From assembly GCA_030044455.1 (NCBI GenBank), contig JASHVU010000118.1:1-8351 (forward strand): a DNA stretch of 8,351 nt, given 5' to 3'. Shown one piece after another: positions 5,934 through 8,351 of the stretch (position 1 is its first letter; each line of letters begins with the position of its first letter). The notes under the pieces are model-generated. The model saw nothing but the letters and a program-made list of their open reading frames with translations. It was not told the origin of the DNA and searched no databases. Source of the stretch: Acidobacteriaceae bacterium (GTDB lineage: Bacteria; Acidobacteriota; Terriglobia; Terriglobales; Acidobacteriaceae). A program made the position numbers and the translations under genes.

Positions 5934-6770
5934 ATGTACCTTCTCTGGCTACGAGTTGCGGCCATTCTTTACGCGGCGGGAGCCCTCGCCGTCTTTCCGG
6001 CTGTTCTCTACTCCCAGGAGCGCTGGCGCAGGTGGTGCGTTCACCTGGGCGGAATGGCAGTCTTCTTCCACTTCGTCTCAGTGGTTGAAATGCTCGTCCA
6101 GGCGCATCGACTGACGCCGGTCGGCGAACACGAAATCGAGTCCTTGCTGGGATTCGCCATCGCCGGCATTTTCTTTCTGGTTTGGTGGCTTTACGAAGGC
6201 ATCTCTCTTGGAATCTTTGCCTTGCCCGTCACATTCTTCCTGGTTCTCATCCCCGCCCTGGGCCCCAACCGCTATCGCTTTCCCAGCCAGGGCGTTTACG
6301 ACACCTGGCTCGTCTCCCATATCATCGCCCTCCTGCTCGCTTATGCGGCGCTCTTTTTCAGCCTCGTGGCCTCCATGCTCTACCTGGTGCAGGAGCGGCG
6401 CATCAAATCCAAGCTCAAACCCGTGAAGGCCTCAAAATGGGGTCCGCTCGATTGGCTCCCACCCCTCGAAACTCTCGAGCGCGTGGCCCTCGCCACTCTC
6501 GAATTCGGCTTTCCCTGCATGACCCTCGGCCTCATCCTGGGCACCATCCTCGTTCAGGTATCTTCGGTTGGCGCATCCTACTTCCTCAACCCTGACATCC
6601 TCGCTGCCTTCGTCATGTGGGTGGTCTATGTAACGCTGCTCTTTATGCGCCGCAGCGCCGGCTTCCGCGGGCGCAAAGCCGCCTACGTCTCCGGCGTTGC
6701 ACTGGTTGTCATGATGGCCGTCTGGTGCGTCAACTTCTTCAGCCAGGTTCAAAGGTTCGGTCCCAAATGA
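5934..6770 (+). CDS. CcsA/HemX-like integral membrane protein (cytochrome c assembly superfamily)
   Basis: The 278-residue protein has about eight hydrophobic segments (roughly 3-25, 35-55, 68-88, 91-109, 124-151, 185-209, 219-238 and 250-268), the layout of the CcsA/ResC/HemX superfamily. Possible heme-related histidines are His37 and His46 in segment 2 and His129 at the start of segment 5 (VSHIIALLLAYAALFFS, a typical superfamily block). The tryptophan-rich WWD heme-binding motif is absent: the matching stretch reads VGASYFLNPDILAAFVMW (212-229), and the histidine usually found before the last helix is missing (RRSAGFRGRKAA). The stop overlaps the hemA start by ATGA, so the two are probably translated together. 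This favours a HemX-like role tied to glutamyl-tRNA reductase over heme ligation to cytochrome c, though the latter cannot be excluded. ATG 5934 is the first possible start, because an in-frame TAG lies at 5907-5909. Confidence 0.85.
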   Translation: MYLLWLRVAAILYAAGALAVFPAVLYSQERWRRWCVHLGGMAVFFHFVSVVEMLVQAHRLTPVGEHEIESLLGFAIAGIFFLVWWLYEGISLGIFALPVTFFLVLIPALGPNRYRFPSQGVYDTWLVSHIIALLLAYAALFFSLVASMLYLVQERRIKSKLKPVKASKWGPLDWLPPLETLERVALATLEFGFPCMTLGLILGTILVQVSSVGASYFLNPDILAAFVMWVVYVTLLFMRRSAGFRGRKAAYVSGVALVVMMAVWCVNFFSQVQRFGPK

Positions 6771-8146
6771 CGCTCACTCTCATCGGCGTCAACCACAAGA
6801 CCGCGCCCATCGCGCTGCGCGAGCGCGTGGCCATCTCGCGGGACGAACTGGCTGAAACCACGCAGGCCCTCGCCGCCGTGCCCGGCGTATCCGAATGCAT
6901 GATCGTCTCCACCTGCAATCGCGTTGAGATGCTGGCCGCTGTCGAAGGCCCCAATGTACCGGTGAGCAGCTTCCTGGCCAATCACTTTGGCGTTGAGCCC
7001 GAAGTTCTGAATCCTCATCTGTACGAGTATCACGACAAAGATGCCGTATCGCATCTCTTCAGGATGGCCGCCAGCCTCGACTCCATGGTTGTGGGCGAGC
7101 CGCAAATCCTCGGCCAGGTCAAGGAAGCCTTTGCCGTTGCCCGCGCCGCGGGAACTGTCGGCGGACAACTTGACTACCTTTTGCAGAGTGCATTCACGGC
7201 GGCAAAAAAAGCTCGCTCCGAAACCGGTATCGGCTCAAATTCGGTTTCTATCGCCTCGGTCGCTGTCGAACTCGCCCGCAAGATCTTCGGTTCACTGAAT
7301 GGCCGCACCGTCTTCCTGGTCGGAGCCGGCAAAATGAGCGAACTCGCCGCGCGGCACCTGGTTCAGCAGGGCGTGGGCGCCATCATGGTTTCAAACCGCA
7401 CCGCCGAGCGCGCTCGCCGCATGGCCGAGGAGTTCGAAGGCCGCATAAAGCCGCAGTTGGTCGACTTCAACCAGCTTTACGAGGCCGCCGCCAACGCCGA
7501 CATCGTTATCAGCTCCACGGGCGCGCCCCACCCCATCTTCCGTCGTGAGCACGGGCAACGCTTCCTGCACGCACGCAAGAACCGCCCCATGTTCTTCATC
7601 GACATCGCCGTTCCCCGTGACGTCGATCCCGAGATGAACAAGCTCGACGGCATCTTTGTTTACGACATCGACGATCTGCAGCAGGTTGCCGCATCACACC
7701 TTGAAGAGCGCGGCCGCCAGGCCCTCGACGCCGAGAGCATCATCGCCGCTGAAGTCGAGCGGTTCCACGAGCGTCAGCGCACCGTCAATGCCGCGCCTGC
7801 CATCGTCGCCCTGCAGCGCAAGGCTGAAGAGATTCGTGTGAGCGAGATCGAGCGCATTCACAAGCGGCTGGGTACACTTTCGCCCGAACAGCTCGCCGCC
7901 GTCGAAGCCCTTACCCGCGGGCTGGTCAACAAATTTCTGCACCCCCCCATGCAGGCGCTCAAACAGGCTGCGCGCGAGGGCGACTCGGCACGGCTCGATA
8001 TGCTGTGCGAAACCTGGTCTGTATCCGCCACCCCCCCGGCGCAATCGCCCGATGCACAAGCCCAGGCCGCAACCACCGAACCCGGACCAGAAAAAGGCAA
8101 TCCCGGCAAGTCCGTCCCCGAACACACCATGGAGGCGCACCGGTGA
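6767..8146 (+). CDS. hemA: Glutamyl-tRNA reductase
   Basis: HemA reduces glutamyl-tRNA(Glu) with NADPH to glutamate-1-semialdehyde, the first committed step of the C5 tetrapyrrole pathway. The 459-residue protein has [17 protein letters not shown] (7-23), the catalytic Cys50 in STCNRVE (48-54), [13 protein letters not shown] (110-122), the NADPH site [15 protein letters not shown] (184-198), VSNRT (208-212), [10 protein letters not shown] (279-288) and the helical dimerisation domain (about 320-420). ATG 6767 is chosen over an in-frame ATG 150 bases upstream because the protein then begins at the usual [12 protein letters not shown] and the start overlaps the preceding stop as ATGA; the upstream 50 residues are an Arg-rich out-of-frame reading of the membrane-protein gene. 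AAAGG lies 11 bases upstream. A Pro/Ala/Gln-rich tail (about 422-459) extends past the conserved domain. hemC follows with a 4-nt overlap. Confidence 0.97.
   Translation: MTLTLIGVNHKTAPIALRERVAISRDELAETTQALAAVPGVSECMIVSTCNRVEMLAAVEGPNVPVSSFLANHFGVEPEVLNPHLYEYHDKDAVSHLFRMAASLDSMVVGEPQILGQVKEAFAVARAAGTVGGQLDYLLQSAFTAAKKARSETGIGSNSVSIASVAVELARKIFGSLNGRTVFLVGAGKMSELAARHLVQQGVGAIMVSNRTAERARRMAEEFEGRIKPQLVDFNQLYEAAANADIVISSTGAPHPIFRREHGQRFLHARKNRPMFFIDIAVPRDVDPEMNKLDGIFVYDIDDLQQVAASHLEERGRQALDAESIIAAEVERFHERQRTVNAAPAIVALQRKAEEIRVSEIERIHKRLGTLSPEQLAAVEALTRGLVNKFLHPPMQALKQAAREGDSARLDMLCETWSVSATPPAQSPDAQAQAATTEPGPEKGNPGKSVPEHTMEAHR
8131..8135 (+). promoter_or_regulatory. Ribosome binding site of hemC
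   Basis: GGAGG lies seven bases upstream of the GTG at 8143, inside the last codons of hemA. It is the strongest Shine-Dalgarno in the window and fixes the GTG start of hemC. Confidence 0.8.
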
Positions 8147-8351
8147 AACTGCGCATCGGCAGCCGTGGGTCGCAACTTGCTCTGTGGCAGGCTAACCACA
8201 TTGCCGACCTGCTGCGCTCCAACGGTCATACCGTCGAAATCGAAATCATCAAGACCACCGGCGATCGCCTGCAGGAAGTCACCTTTGCCGAGGTCGGCTC
8301 CAAGGGCATGTTCACCAAGGAAATTGAAGAGGCGCTCGCCGGCGGCCGCAT
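8143..8351 (+). CDS. hemC: Hydroxymethylbilane synthase (porphobilinogen deaminase), N-terminal part
   Basis: HemC joins four porphobilinogen molecules into hydroxymethylbilane, the linear tetrapyrrole precursor of heme and related pigments. The 69 complete codons in the window begin with GTG and read [18 protein letters not shown], the N-terminal signature of the family, followed by [10 protein letters not shown] (about 35-44) and the substrate-site region [14 protein letters not shown] (53-66). Its start overlaps the hemA stop as GTGA, with GGAGG seven bases upstream, so it is likely coupled to hemA. The gene runs off the right edge, and the dipyrromethane-cofactor cysteine would lie outside. 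No frame disruption is seen in the visible part. Confidence 0.96.
   Translation, partial: MKLRIGSRGSQLALWQANHIADLLRSNGHTVEIEIIKTTGDRLQEVTFAEVGSKGMFTKEIEEALAGGR

Noticed and set aside
6617..6766. A 50-residue upstream extension of HemA
   Set aside because: It is the wrong-frame reading of the preceding membrane-protein gene, is Arg-rich and unlike any HemA N-terminus. The ATG at 6767 gives the expected family start and an ATGA overlap.

Overview
The window is GC-rich chromosomal DNA from what is most likely a member of the Acidobacteriota (Terriglobia/Acidobacteriaceae-like). This placement is inferred from gene content, protein style and the many short palindromic and in-gene repeats. No rRNA or other decisive marker is present. 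There are seven protein-coding genes: two are cut by the window edges and five are complete. They form two divergent, tightly packed gene clusters plus one convergent junction.

Left end (1-435). The last 35 codons of a membrane protein on the + strand end at 107-109. They run directly into a tandem pair of 139-bp palindromic repeat units (110-248 and 253-391), which fill the convergent gap between that gene and anmK. Each unit has imperfect terminal inverted repeats, TTAA-like boundaries and two internal hairpins, so it looks like a MITE or REP-type element.

Minus-strand cluster (436-5761), read right to left: mutS (mismatch repair), nagZ (family 3 beta-N-acetylglucosaminidase) and anmK (anhydro-MurNAc kinase). 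MutS and NagZ are separated by 2 nt, and NagZ and AnmK overlap by 4 nt (ATGA), so the three are probably co-transcribed and translationally coupled. NagZ and AnmK catalyse consecutive steps of cytoplasmic peptidoglycan recycling. The link to MutS is positional only. All three genes carry a copy of the same short DNA repeat inside the coding sequence. In mutS and anmK it is read in one frame and in nagZ in another, so it is a DNA-level insertion and not a shared protein motif. A five-unit degenerate heptanucleotide repeat also encodes the extreme C-terminus of MutS.

Divergent spacer (5762-5933). This 172-bp gap holds the presumed promoters of both clusters, including a TATACT hexamer and a CRP/FNR-like inverted repeat just upstream of the plus-strand cluster.

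Plus-strand cluster (5934-8351): a CcsA/HemX-like integral membrane protein, hemA (glutamyl-tRNA reductase) and the start of hemC (hydroxymethylbilane synthase). They are joined by ATGA and GTGA overlaps. HemA and HemC are the first committed step and a later step of C5-pathway tetrapyrrole synthesis. The membrane protein belongs to the cytochrome c assembly/HemX superfamily but lacks the tryptophan-rich heme-binding motif, which fits a HemX-like partner of HemA better than a working heme exporter.
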